A DNA stretch of 64,000 nucleotides, taken from NCBI RefSeq assembly GCF_900111875.1, contig NZ_FOJU01000001.1, positions 62,001 to 126,000 of the forward strand, in the 5' to 3' direction. This document shows positions 7,484-15,711 of the stretch, in pieces. This DNA is from Poseidonocella pacifica (lineage in GTDB: Bacteria > Pseudomonadota > Alphaproteobacteria > Rhodobacterales > Rhodobacteraceae). Made by a program: the position numbers and the translations under genes. The notes beneath the pieces were generated by a model. The model was not told the DNA's origin. It saw nothing but the letters and a program-made list of their open reading frames with translations, and made no database searches. The stretch's first letter is position 1, and each line of letters opens with the position of its first letter.

Positions 7484-9916
7484 TCAGGCGCGGAGGCGGG
7501 TGTTGTCCGCATCCCATTGGCAGGTGGTGACTTGGACGGTGGCAGAAAGTCGCGTTCCATAGACTTCCACTTCGACAGTGGAGCCTTCGGAAACTGACGC
7601 ATCAAGCATGGCCAGTGCCAGCGCGGCACCTACGCGATAGCCATAGGCTGCGCTCAGCACTTCGCCCACCCGCGCGCCATTTGCGAAGACCGCGGCCATG
7701 TAGGGGGCATCCTGTGCGCCGGTTTCGACCTTCAACGATACAAGACGCCGCGCGGGCGGCTGCTCGGCTGCGCGGAGCGCCGCCTTGCCCGGAAAGTCCT
7801 GAGGTTTGTCGAGTTTGACGAAGCGCCCAAGACCGGTTTCAAAGACTGTGTAGTCGGTGGACAGATCGGTCTTCCATGCGAGGTATCCCTTTTCGATACG
7901 AAGGGAGTTGAGCGCGTACATACCGAAGGGGCGAGCGCCCGCTGCCCGGATCGCGCCGTAGACTTCTTGTGTATCTTCGGCCGCGCAATGCACTTCCCAG
8001 CCGAGTTCACCGGCAAAGGAGACCCGGACCAGCATCGCGGGTTTGCCTGCAATACTGGTCTTCTGGTGTGTAAGCCAATCGCGCGAGAGATCCGCATCCG
8101 TGAGGCCAGTGAGAATGTCGCGCGATGTTGGCCCGGTCACCAGCATCGCAACCACGTCGCGGGTTCTATCCGTGAGCGAAACACCCTCGGGGAGGGCGGC
8201 GCGCAGAATTTCGCCATCATGCCATTGGGCTGCGGCAGCAGTCATCAAGGTAAATTCATCCTCGGCATGCCGGATGCAGGACATTTCCGTTAAGACATGG
8301 CCCCGTGCTTCGGCGATATAGATCAGGTTCATCCGCCCGATTTCGGGCAGCGCACCGGTAATCAATGCCCGCAAAGCTTCGGCCGCGTCTTCGCCGGAAA
8401 CGTCGAAGCGCGAAAACCCGGCAAGGTCGATGACACCTGTTCCATCACGTACAGCCAGCGCCTCTTCGCGCACCCGCGCTTCCCAGGGGCCGGTGCGATC
8501 CCATGTCAGGGTCGCAGTCTCGGACGTCTCGTCGCCGGGTTTCGCGAACCAGTTCGCACGCTCCCAGCCGCTGTAGGCCCCCATCTGAGCTCCGTCGGCC
8601 AAAAGGCGTTCATGGTTGGGGGAAAGCTTTCTGTCGCGTCCCGCGGGCCATTCGTGGTGCGGGAAATGCATTGCGTATTCATGGCCATAAGTTTCCTTCG
8701 CCTTCGCAACGGCGAAAGCCGCGTCAGCATGGTCGGTGAAACGGCGCGGATCACAGGACCACATATCCCACTCCGGTTGGCCATGCATGATCCATTCGGA
8801 AATCACCTTACCCGCTCCTCCTCCCTGCGCGATGCCGAACGTGAAGCTGTGGGCCTCGAACGCATTGGGCACACCAGGCATCGGTCCAACCATCGGCAAT
8901 CCGTCGGGCGCGTAGGGGATTGGACCATTGATGTTGCGTTGCACACCTTGGGTGCCAAGCAGCGGTACACGCGCCATGGCATCCTCAATGTACCATTCGA
9001 GCCGGTCCAGATCGTCGGGGTAGAGCTGGAAGCTGAAATCCTCGGGCATCTCGGCACCCGAGGCCCATCCGACCCGACAGTCGCGTTCATAGGGGCCTAG
9101 GTTGAGGGAGTAGGTATCCTGCCGAAGGTAATACGAACTGTCGACATCGCGCAGCATTGGCACTTTGCGGCCTTGCTCTTCGGTCCACGCCTTGATTTCG
9201 GGAATTGCTTCGGTGAGGAAATACTGGTGACTCATGACGGTGAGCGGCACCTCGCGCCCGCCATGTGGCAAGAACCATTCGCCTACCCGCGCGGCATAGT
9301 ACCCCGCGGCGTTCACAACGTATTCGCAGCGGATATCGCCCTTGTGGGTGTGTACGATCCATTCGCCGTTCTCGCGGCTTACGCCGGTGGCAGGAGTGAA
9401 CCGTGCGATCATCCCACCCGCGGTGCGCGCGCCCTTGGCAAGAGCTTGGGTGACCTGGCTGGGGTCGATATCGCCGTCGAGCGGATCCCACAGCCCCCCC
9501 TCAAGATCATGCGTTTCCATGAATGGGAAATGTGCTTGCAGTTCTTGGGGAGTGCACATGTCCATCGTCAGGCCCATGTGCGCCGCCATGCCGCGTACGC
9601 GTTCGAACTCCATCATGCGTTCGTGGCTATGGGCCAGACGGACCGCACCTGTGACGTGGTAGTTGATCGGGTATTCCATTTCTTCGCCAAGCGTGCGGTA
9701 GAGGGCGAGGCCATATCGCTGCATGTTCATGACGCCGTAGTTCGCCGCGAAGTTGGGGCAGTTTCCTGCGGCGTGCCATGTGGAGCCAGCGGTCAGCTCA
9801 TTCTTTTCCAGCAGGACGCAATCATTCCAACCGGCCCTGGCCAAATGATAGAGAGCAGACACACCGACGATACCGCCACCGATGATGACTACGCGAGCAG
9901 TGGAGGGAAAGGACAT
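7484..9916 (-). CDS. FAD-dependent dimethylglycine/sarcosine dehydrogenase-like protein, paralogue
   Basis: 810 residues with the same two-domain plan as its downstream neighbour. The N-terminal VVIIGGGIVGVSALYHL binds FAD and AGSTWHAAGN holds the likely flavinylated His. The C-terminal GcvT-like half has RVSFAGELGWEVHC and SLRIEKGYLAWKTD. The start at 9916 has GAGG eight bases upstream; an ATG 12 bases earlier is part of that site. The gene follows the XRE regulator by 8 bp, so the three genes form one operon. The pair could take successive steps (dimethylglycine, then sarcosine) in glycine-betaine breakdown. That division of labour is inference. Confidence 0.83.
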   Translation of the reverse strand: MSFPSTARVVIIGGGIVGVSALYHLARAGWNDCVLLEKNELTAGSTWHAAGNCPNFAANYGVMNMQRYGLALYRTLGEEMEYPINYHVTGAVRLAHSHERMMEFERVRGMAAHMGLTMDMCTPQELQAHFPFMETHDLEGGLWDPLDGDIDPSQVTQALAKGARTAGGMIARFTPATGVSRENGEWIVHTHKGDIRCEYVVNAAGYYAARVGEWFLPHGGREVPLTVMSHQYFLTEAIPEIKAWTEEQGRKVPMLRDVDSSYYLRQDTYSLNLGPYERDCRVGWASGAEMPEDFSFQLYPDDLDRLEWYIEDAMARVPLLGTQGVQRNINGPIPYAPDGLPMVGPMPGVPNAFEAHSFTFGIAQGGGAGKVISEWIMHGQPEWDMWSCDPRRFTDHADAAFAVAKAKETYGHEYAMHFPHHEWPAGRDRKLSPNHERLLADGAQMGAYSGWERANWFAKPGDETSETATLTWDRTGPWEARVREEALAVRDGTGVIDLAGFSRFDVSGEDAAEALRALITGALPEIGRMNLIYIAEARGHVLTEMSCIRHAEDEFTLMTAAAAQWHDGEILRAALPEGVSLTDRTRDVVAMLVTGPTSRDILTGLTDADLSRDWLTHQKTSIAGKPAMLVRVSFAGELGWEVHCAAEDTQEVYGAIRAAGARPFGMYALNSLRIEKGYLAWKTDLSTDYTVFETGLGRFVKLDKPQDFPGKAALRAAEQPPARRLVSLKVETGAQDAPYMAAVFANGARVGEVLSAAYGYRVGAALALAMLDASVSEGSTVEVEVYGTRLSATVQVTTCQWDADNTRLRA

Positions 9917-9924
9917 GTTGGACC

Positions 9925-10482
9925 TCAATAAACCGGGGGTGAGATGACCCAGAGCGCCTGGGCAGGTATGTCGTAGGGATTGGCCCAGCGGTATTCAGAG
10001 CCCTTGATCCGAAAGCTGTCGCCCGCACAAACGGTGAAGGCGCGCCCGTCAATCCAGATGTCGAGTGTGCCGGACAGCAGATAGACCACTTCGGTGGTGG
10101 GTCGTTGCCTTGTCTCGTCAAGGGCGGAGCCCGGCTGGAAAGTCGAATGGATGACTTCGAAATCATCGGTCAGATCGGGGGAGATCAACGCTTCGATCAG
10201 CCCATTGTCCCGTTCGCCGATTTCGCGGCGATTGCCGGCGCGTACCACGTGGCCGCGCTCTTCCTCCGGTCCTGAGGGGCGGCCGAAGAACATCGAGACC
10301 GGGGCCCCGAGGATCGTTCCGATGGCGTGCAGGTCATCTATCGTAGGCGTTGAAATCCCGCGTTCCACCTGGCTGATCCAGCCCACGGATTTGCCGAGTT
10401 GTTCAGCCAGTTCAGCAAGCGTCATCTTGCGCGCGGTGCGCAAGGCCCGAAGGTCGTGGCCGAGGGTGTCGGTATGCTCCAT
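9925..10482 (-). CDS. XRE-family regulator with C-terminal cupin domain
   Basis: 185-residue transcription factor. Residues of about 10-65 form a helix-turn-helix (LRTARKMTLAELAEQLGKSV, then GWISQVERGISTPTIDDL). The C-terminal half is a cupin barrel (TEVVYLLSGTLDIWIDG, then AGDSFRIKGSEYRWANP) that likely senses a small ligand. ATG at 10482 is chosen because the DNA-binding domain begins there and GGAG precedes it. It is first in the operon with the two demethylating dehydrogenases and probably controls them and itself. Three copies of a 9-base motif lie just upstream. The effector is unknown; an N-methyl amino acid is a reasonable guess from context. Confidence 0.85.
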   Translation of the reverse strand: MEHTDTLGHDLRALRTARKMTLAELAEQLGKSVGWISQVERGISTPTIDDLHAIGTILGAPVSMFFGRPSGPEEERGHVVRAGNRREIGERDNGLIEALISPDLTDDFEVIHSTFQPGSALDETRQRPTTEVVYLLSGTLDIWIDGRAFTVCAGDSFRIKGSEYRWANPYDIPAQALWVISPPVY

Positions 10483-10531
10483 GGGGCTCCAGTTTTCGAA
10501 TCTCGTGGCTGCTTGTGAAAAAATGAGCATG

Positions 10532-10575
10532 AATTTTCATGAGTGCGCAAATGAAAATTGCCATGAAATTTTCAT
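10532..10575. promoter_or_regulatory. Candidate operator: three AATTTTCAT 9-mers
   Basis: AATTTTCAT occurs at 10532-10540 and 10567-10575, and its reverse complement ATGAAAATT at 10551-10559. The first and second copies, and the second and third, are inverted relative to each other. They lie 50-93 bp upstream of the XRE-cupin gene in an AT-rich gap of 141 bp, which otherwise holds no gene. The spacing and symmetry fit binding by a dimeric repressor, most simply the XRE protein itself. Confidence 0.55.
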
Positions 10576-10623
10576 GAGTTCCGAAATGATGGAGTTTGAT
10601 GCGTGTTTGGGCAGATTTGGCGG

Positions 10624-12099
10624 CTAAAGCGCGTTGGCTGCGCGATCTATCCCGCGGGCGAGCAGAGCCATCCCCTTCTCAATCTTGGAAGACGCGATGG
10701 AAGAATAGGCAATGCGATAGTGTGATCGATCCGGTGAACGTCGCGCGAAGAAGGCGTTTCCGGGTTCAATGAGAACCGAGTCTTTGCGCAGATCGAGCGC
10801 CAATTGCGTCGTATCCACCCCAAGCGGTGCCCTCATCCAGAACGAGGAGCCGCCCAGAACTTCCCCTTGTTCCGGGATCAGACCGTGTTCCCGAATACCC
10901 TTTTCCACGATGGCACGGCGTTGCCCATAGTAGCGGGCCATGCGCGCGATCTGGCTGTCGTAGTGGCCCAGGGACAGGAAGTAGGCGGTGGTACGTTGAA
11001 TGTGGCTGGGGGGATGGCGCAGCACCACGGTGCGGAGCTTGCGCATCTCTTCAATCAGCATTTGGTCTCCTACGACATAGCCAAGCCGCAATCCGGGGAA
11101 AATCGATTTGGAGAAGGAGCCGAGGTAAATCACCCGCCCATCCTGATCGAGCGACTTCAGGGCAGGGGAGGGGCGCGCGAGGAAGGACATCTCGAATTCG
11201 TAGTCGTCTTCCACAATCAGGAAATCGTGTCGATCGGCACGCTCCAGCATCTCCACCCGTCGTTCGAGGGGCATGGTGACGTTGGTCGGGGCGTGGTGGC
11301 TTGGGGTGGTGAAGACGAGTTGTGCCTCCTCGGGTATGAGTTCCGGCGGTAGGCCCTTGTGATCGACATCCACCGAGCGCCCGACATATCCCATTTGGTC
11401 GAAAATTCGCCGCAACCCCGGAAAGCAGGGGTTCTCGACGATTGCGACCTGCCCGTCAGCGAGAAGAAGTTGCGCGATCATCCACAAGGCATTCTGACCG
11501 CCCATCGTGATCAGAATTTGGTCGGGTGTCGCGTGGATACCGCGACGGGGCAGGATATGGCGGAGGATGAACTCGACCAGCATCGGATCGTCGCTTTGGT
11601 ATCGGTCCTGAGCCAGACTGTCGAAATCGCGTCGCCCCACGGCGCGCAATGCGCAGGCTCTCCAGTTGGCGTGGTCGAAGAGATCGGGATCGGACTGACC
11701 GTAGATGAAGGGGTATCTGTAGTCCATCCAGTTCGGGGGGCGCAGGATATCTCCCCGCTGATGCACCGGGCGGGTCAGTTTCGTTGCCCAATCCACGACG
11801 GGGCGATCTTGCCGGGCGGGGCTTTCGAATTTGGGCCGGGTCGGTGCGGTCTCGGCAACGAAGTAGCCTGATCGCCCACGTGCCACGAGGTATTCGTTCG
11901 CAACAAGTTCGTTGTAGCTGACCGTTATGGTGATCCGTGCGACGCCGAGATGTTCGGCAAGCTTTCGGGAGGAGGGCATCTTTTCCCCCGGGGCGCAGCG
12001 GCCCGAGAGGATGGCTTCGGCCACGATCTGCTGGACCTGATGCTGCAATGTGGCCGTGCTGTTGGGTGGCAGCAGGAAGATCTCGGGGGGTATGGGCAT
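10624..12099 (-). CDS. tauR: MocR-type GntR regulator with aminotransferase domain, likely TauR
   Basis: 491 residues. The N-terminal winged helix (about 15-80: LQHQVQQIVAEAILSGRCAP, then MPSSRKLAEHLGVARITITV) belongs to the GntR family. The rest is an aminotransferase class I-like fold, with FLIVEDDYEFE and the PLP lysine in IYLGSFSKSIFPGLRLGYV. MocR proteins use PLP or a PLP-amine adduct as signal. It lies next to taurine:pyruvate aminotransferase and tauABC, the place where Rhodobacter-type TauR activators are found. TauR activates taurine genes in Rhodobacter capsulatus. A pair of candidate binding repeats lies between tpa and tauA. Confidence 0.8.
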   Translation of the reverse strand: MPIPPEIFLLPPNSTATLQHQVQQIVAEAILSGRCAPGEKMPSSRKLAEHLGVARITITVSYNELVANEYLVARGRSGYFVAETAPTRPKFESPARQDRPVVDWATKLTRPVHQRGDILRPPNWMDYRYPFIYGQSDPDLFDHANWRACALRAVGRRDFDSLAQDRYQSDDPMLVEFILRHILPRRGIHATPDQILITMGGQNALWMIAQLLLADGQVAIVENPCFPGLRRIFDQMGYVGRSVDVDHKGLPPELIPEEAQLVFTTPSHHAPTNVTMPLERRVEMLERADRHDFLIVEDDYEFEMSFLARPSPALKSLDQDGRVIYLGSFSKSIFPGLRLGYVVGDQMLIEEMRKLRTVVLRHPPSHIQRTTAYFLSLGHYDSQIARMARYYGQRRAIVEKGIREHGLIPEQGEVLGGSSFWMRAPLGVDTTQLALDLRKDSVLIEPGNAFFARRSPDRSHYRIAYSSIASSKIEKGMALLARGIDRAANAL

Positions 12100-12206
12100 A
12101 TGGGAACTTGGGATACCGGGGGCGTGATCAGGTTACCCCGCTCTCGCCTCCGGCACAATTCAGCGTTTGCCCCCAAGCTTTGGGTCGCCCCGCAGCACCG
12201 GGATAC

Positions 12207-13583
12207 CTACCCAAAAACGCGCGACAATGCCCCGTCCATGGCTTCCGTGATGCTGTCGATATCGTCGGCGGTCGCAATCAGCGCGGGGGCGAGACACAAC
12301 GTGTTGTTGAAGCCCGGGATCGCGCGCGCGGTAGCTCCGATTATGACTCCCTGTGCCATGCAGTCGGCAATCACCGCTTGCACCATCTTCTCGTCGACGG
12401 GTGCGCGGGATTCGCGATCCGCAACCAGTTCGGCACCGCAGAAAAGCCCCAATCCCCGCACATCGCCGATCACCGCATGCCGTTCCTGAAGCGCGCCCAG
12501 GTTTTGCATCAGCCTTGCGCCCATGGCCTTGGTGTTCTCCAACAGGCCCTCGTCCTCGATGATGCGCATATTCTCCAGCGCCGCCGCCGGCCCCGCAGTG
12601 CATCCACCATAGGTGGAGATGTCACGGAACAGACTCATCGGATCGCTGTCGTCCTTGAACATGTCGAACACCTTCTCAGTGGTGACGAGGCAGGCGATGG
12701 CGGCATATCCAGAGGCCACACCTTTGGCCATCGTCACGAGATCAGGTTGGATCCCGTAGTGCTGGTAGCCGAACCATTCGCCCGTTCGGCCCACCCCACA
12801 GACCACTTCATCGAGATGGAGCAGGATATCGTATCTGCGGCAAATTTCCTGCACCCGCTCCCAATAGCCCTTGGGTGGGGTGATGACACCACCGCCCGCG
12901 GTCACGGTCTCGAGGCAGAGCGCGCCGATTGTATCGGGGCCTTCGCGCAGGATGACGTCCTCAATCGCATCCGCCGCACGTTCGCCATAGTTCTCCACGT
13001 CCCACTGCGCGCGGTATTCGAGGCAATGCGGAACCTGCACAAAGCCGGGGGTGTAGGGGCCATACTGGGCATTGCGCTCTGGCTGCCCTCCTGCGGACAT
13101 GGTTGCGATGGTGGAGCCGTGGTAATCGCGTTCGCGAAAGAGGATCTTGTGCTTCTTGCCACCGTGATGCTTGTGGGCGATCTGGCGGACCAACTTGAAA
13201 GCCTTTTCATTGGCCTCAGAGCCGGAGTTGACGGAATAGACGCGGCTCATGCCCGGCATGCGTTCGATCAGCTTTTGAGCAAAGAGCGCACCGGGAACAG
13301 AGCCAGCACTGCCCGCAAAGAAGTTCAGCCGCGTGACCTGATCGCGGATTGCCTCGCCGATGCTGTCGCGGCCGTAGCCGACATTCACCGTCCAGACCCC
13401 GCCGGAAACTGCATCCAGATGCTCGCGCCCCGATGCGTCCCACAGGCGCATCCCGCGTCCCTCGACCATGACGCGAGGGTCTGTGGTTTCCAGAGGTTTA
13501 TGCTGCGTCAGATGGTGCCAGACATGCGCGCGGTCGGCACTGATCACGCCGGAGAAATCGTTGACAGAAGCGAATTGGTTCAC
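12207..13583 (-). CDS. tpa: Taurine:pyruvate aminotransferase
   Basis: 458-residue class III aminotransferase. Tpa moves the amino group of taurine to pyruvate, giving sulfoacetaldehyde and alanine. Visible signs are THVWHHLTQHKPLETTDPR near the N-terminus, LDAVSGGVWTVNVGYGR, the YSVNSGSEANEKAFKL loop, HLDEVVCGVGRTG, and the PLP lysine in MAKGVASGYAAIA. GTG at 13583 is chosen: a GGAGGG ribosome site sits 8 bases upstream and the length then fits the family; the open frame beyond it is non-homologous. The gene is divergent from tauA. The next gene downstream on the same strand is tauR. Close relatives act on beta-alanine or hypotaurine, but the context favours taurine. Confidence 0.87.
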   Translation of the reverse strand: MNQFASVNDFSGVISADRAHVWHHLTQHKPLETTDPRVMVEGRGMRLWDASGREHLDAVSGGVWTVNVGYGRDSIGEAIRDQVTRLNFFAGSAGSVPGALFAQKLIERMPGMSRVYSVNSGSEANEKAFKLVRQIAHKHHGGKKHKILFRERDYHGSTIATMSAGGQPERNAQYGPYTPGFVQVPHCLEYRAQWDVENYGERAADAIEDVILREGPDTIGALCLETVTAGGGVITPPKGYWERVQEICRRYDILLHLDEVVCGVGRTGEWFGYQHYGIQPDLVTMAKGVASGYAAIACLVTTEKVFDMFKDDSDPMSLFRDISTYGGCTAGPAAALENMRIIEDEGLLENTKAMGARLMQNLGALQERHAVIGDVRGLGLFCGAELVADRESRAPVDEKMVQAVIADCMAQGVIIGATARAIPGFNNTLCLAPALIATADDIDSITEAMDGALSRVFG

Positions 13584-13689
13584 GGTTGGGCCCTCCAGGG
13601 GGAAATTCGGTTCAAGAAGATCGGAATCACCGGGTCGGAAGCGCCGACGCGGCTTCTTTCCCAAGCCTGTGCCCAAATCCGCGCCAAGC

Positions 13690-13722
13690 GTAGGTCCAGA
13701 TCGCCCTTTGGAATGGATCCAG
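13690..13722. promoter_or_regulatory. Candidate TauR-binding direct repeats in tpa/tauA divergent promoter region
   Basis: GTAGGTCCAG (13690-13699) and ATGGATCCAG (13713-13722) are direct repeats 23 bp apart, about two helical turns, in the 266-bp gap between tpa and tauA. Read on the minus strand, the first is CTGGACCTAC, close to the CTGGACYTAA repeat that I recall for Rhodobacter TauR (9 of 10). The second matches less well (7 of 10). A MocR dimer typically contacts paired direct repeats. Confidence 0.5.
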
Positions 13723-13849
13723 CCCAAGTTCCACGTTGAGTGATATCCCAATGCGGTCCTTTTCTTGTCTCAGGCAAAGCGGTCGGGACCTACCGGCACG
13801 CTCCGCAACGCCATGATGAACGATAAAAATGACCAACAAGGAGAGATCC

Positions 13850-14836
13850 ATGAAGACCATGACGACACTGATGAGTGGGGCCGCGCTCCTCTTCGCTGCG
13901 CAATCCGCCATCGCCGAAGATCTGACCGTGGGTTACTTCCTTGAATGGCCCATGCCGTTTCTCGCGGCCAAAGCGGACGGAGCCTATGACGAAGCGCTCG
14001 GAATGGATGTGAACTGGGTCAGCTTTGAGACGGGCACGGCTATGTCTGCTGCGATGGCATCTGGCGATGTGCAGATTTCGATAAGCCAGGGCGTTCCCCC
14101 CTTCGTGGTCGCAGCTTCCGCAGGCCAGCCGCTTCAGGTGATCGACGTGGCGGTGAGCTATTCCGAGAACGACAACTGCGTTGTCGCGACCCAACTTGAA
14201 ATCGACAAGGAGAGCGCGGACGAACTGGCAGGCAAGAAAGTCGCCGTCCCCATGGGCACTGCCGCGCACTACGGCTTCCTGCGCCAAATGGACCACTTTG
14301 GTGTCGATCTCGACACGCTCAGCATTGTTGATATGGCGCCCGCCGATGGCGCAGCCGCACTGGCGCAAGGAGCGGTCGACTTCGCCTGTGGATACGGCGG
14401 TGGCCTTTCCCGAATGAAAGAGCATGGCAACGTTCTTCTCACGGGAGCGGAGAAGGAAGCACTCGGTATTTTGGTCTTTGATGTGACGTCCGCACCGGCT
14501 GATTTCATCGCGGAGAATGGCGACGTGGTCTCGACCTTCCTGTCGGTGACCGCGGCGGTGAACGCCGAGTGGAACGAGACGAAATCACCGGAGATGTTGG
14601 CCAAGATTGCGGCGGAGTCGGGCATGTCTCTCGAAGCCACGGAGGCCTCCATATCAACCTTCACCTTCCCCTCAGCAGAGGATCAACTGTCCGCGAAGTG
14701 GCTCGGCGGCAATGCGCAGAACTTCATGAAGGGCGTTGCAGATGTCTTCGTCGAAGCCGGCAGCATCGGCACGGCGCTCGACAGCTATGAGGATACGGTA
14801 AACACCGCACCGCTGGCGGCCGTCGTCTCCAACTAG
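13850..14836 (+). CDS. tauA: Taurine ABC transporter, periplasmic binding protein
   Basis: 328-residue substrate-binding protein of the NitT/TauT group. A signal peptide ends near Ala22 (AAQSAIA then EDLTVGYF). The core has the two-lobe pattern with GTAMSAAMASGDVQISISQG and VAVPMGTAAHYGFLRQ. ATG at 13850 follows AAGGAGAG; an ATG 21 bases upstream lacks a good site. It is first of tauABC, divergent from tpa. It captures taurine in the periplasm and hands it to TauBC. The family also binds other sulfonates, but tpa next door favours taurine. Confidence 0.87.
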   Translation: MKTMTTLMSGAALLFAAQSAIAEDLTVGYFLEWPMPFLAAKADGAYDEALGMDVNWVSFETGTAMSAAMASGDVQISISQGVPPFVVAASAGQPLQVIDVAVSYSENDNCVVATQLEIDKESADELAGKKVAVPMGTAAHYGFLRQMDHFGVDLDTLSIVDMAPADGAAALAQGAVDFACGYGGGLSRMKEHGNVLLTGAEKEALGILVFDVTSAPADFIAENGDVVSTFLSVTAAVNAEWNETKSPEMLAKIAAESGMSLEATEASISTFTFPSAEDQLSAKWLGGNAQNFMKGVADVFVEAGSIGTALDSYEDTVNTAPLAAVVSN

Positions 14837-14910
14837 TCTTGTTCAGCCGGGCCCGGAGCGCGTCACGTGCCATCCGGGTCCCGCACAAACCATTTGGGGA
14901 GGCAAGCCTG

Positions 14911-15711
14911 ATGGCGTTCCTGAGCATCGAAAATCTGTCCATGCGGTTCGACCTTCCGAAAGGGGGGCACGTCCAGGCCCTGCAGGATGTCTCGCTCGAC
15001 ATCGGCAAGGGAGAGTTGCTCTCCGTTCTTGGCCCTTCGGGCTGCGGCAAGTCCACACTGCTGAATATCCTCGCAGGGTTTCTTGCCCAGACCTCAGGGC
15101 AGGTTACACTCAATGGAAAGCCGGTGAATGGTCCGGGTCCGGAGCGGGGCATGGTGTTCCAGAAAGGCGCGCTTTTCGAATGGATGACCGTGCGTCGCAA
15201 CGTCGAGTTTGGCCCGCGTATGAAGGGCGTGCCCGAGACCGAGCGAAACACGGTTGTTGAAAACCTGCTGGATACCGTGGGCCTGCATTCCTTCAAGGAC
15301 AAGGCAGTATACGAGTTGTCGGGCGGTATGCAGCAACGCGTGGCGCTGGCCCGATGCCTTGCCAACGATCCGGATGTGATCCTGATGGACGAACCTTTGG
15401 GGGCGCTGGACGCACTTACGCGCGAGAAAATGCAAGGGTTGGTGCTGAACCTGTGGAAGAAGACCGGAAAGACCATCATCCTTATCACGCATTCCGTCGA
15501 TGAGGCGCTGCTCCTCGGAGAACGCCTGTTGGTGATGGCTCCACGCCCAGGCCGTATCCACCGAGAATACCGACTGCCCTTTGCCGAACGTGCCGCTGGG
15601 GCTGATTTGCGCTCCGTGAAAGATGATCCCGCCTTTGGACAGACCAAGGCCGAGATCCTCGAAATGATCTGGGAAATGGAAGAGCAAATCATGAGCGGAG
15701 CAGAGGCATGA
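14911..15711 (+). CDS. tauB: Taurine ABC transporter, ATP-binding protein
   Basis: 266-residue ABC ATPase. Walker A GPSGCGKST is at residues 41-49, the signature is LSGGMQQR, and Walker B is VILMDEPLGALD. It sits on the cytoplasmic face and powers TauC. ATG at 14911 has GGGGAGG eight bases upstream; the open frame reaches further to 14839 but without homology. It follows tauA by 74 bp and overlaps tauC by 4 bp. Confidence 0.9.
   Translation: MAFLSIENLSMRFDLPKGGHVQALQDVSLDIGKGELLSVLGPSGCGKSTLLNILAGFLAQTSGQVTLNGKPVNGPGPERGMVFQKGALFEWMTVRRNVEFGPRMKGVPETERNTVVENLLDTVGLHSFKDKAVYELSGGMQQRVALARCLANDPDVILMDEPLGALDALTREKMQGLVLNLWKKTGKTIILITHSVDEALLLGERLLVMAPRPGRIHREYRLPFAERAAGADLRSVKDDPAFGQTKAEILEMIWEMEEQIMSGAEA

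Noticed and set aside
7465-7629. Longer start for the dehydrogenase at 5017
   Set aside because: The extra residues read through the end of the upstream paralogue, and the Rossmann motif begins right after ATG 7464 with a good ribosome site.
13584-13751. Longer start for tpa
   Set aside because: Residues before GTG 13583 look non-homologous and would occupy the divergent promoter region; GGAGGG precedes the GTG.
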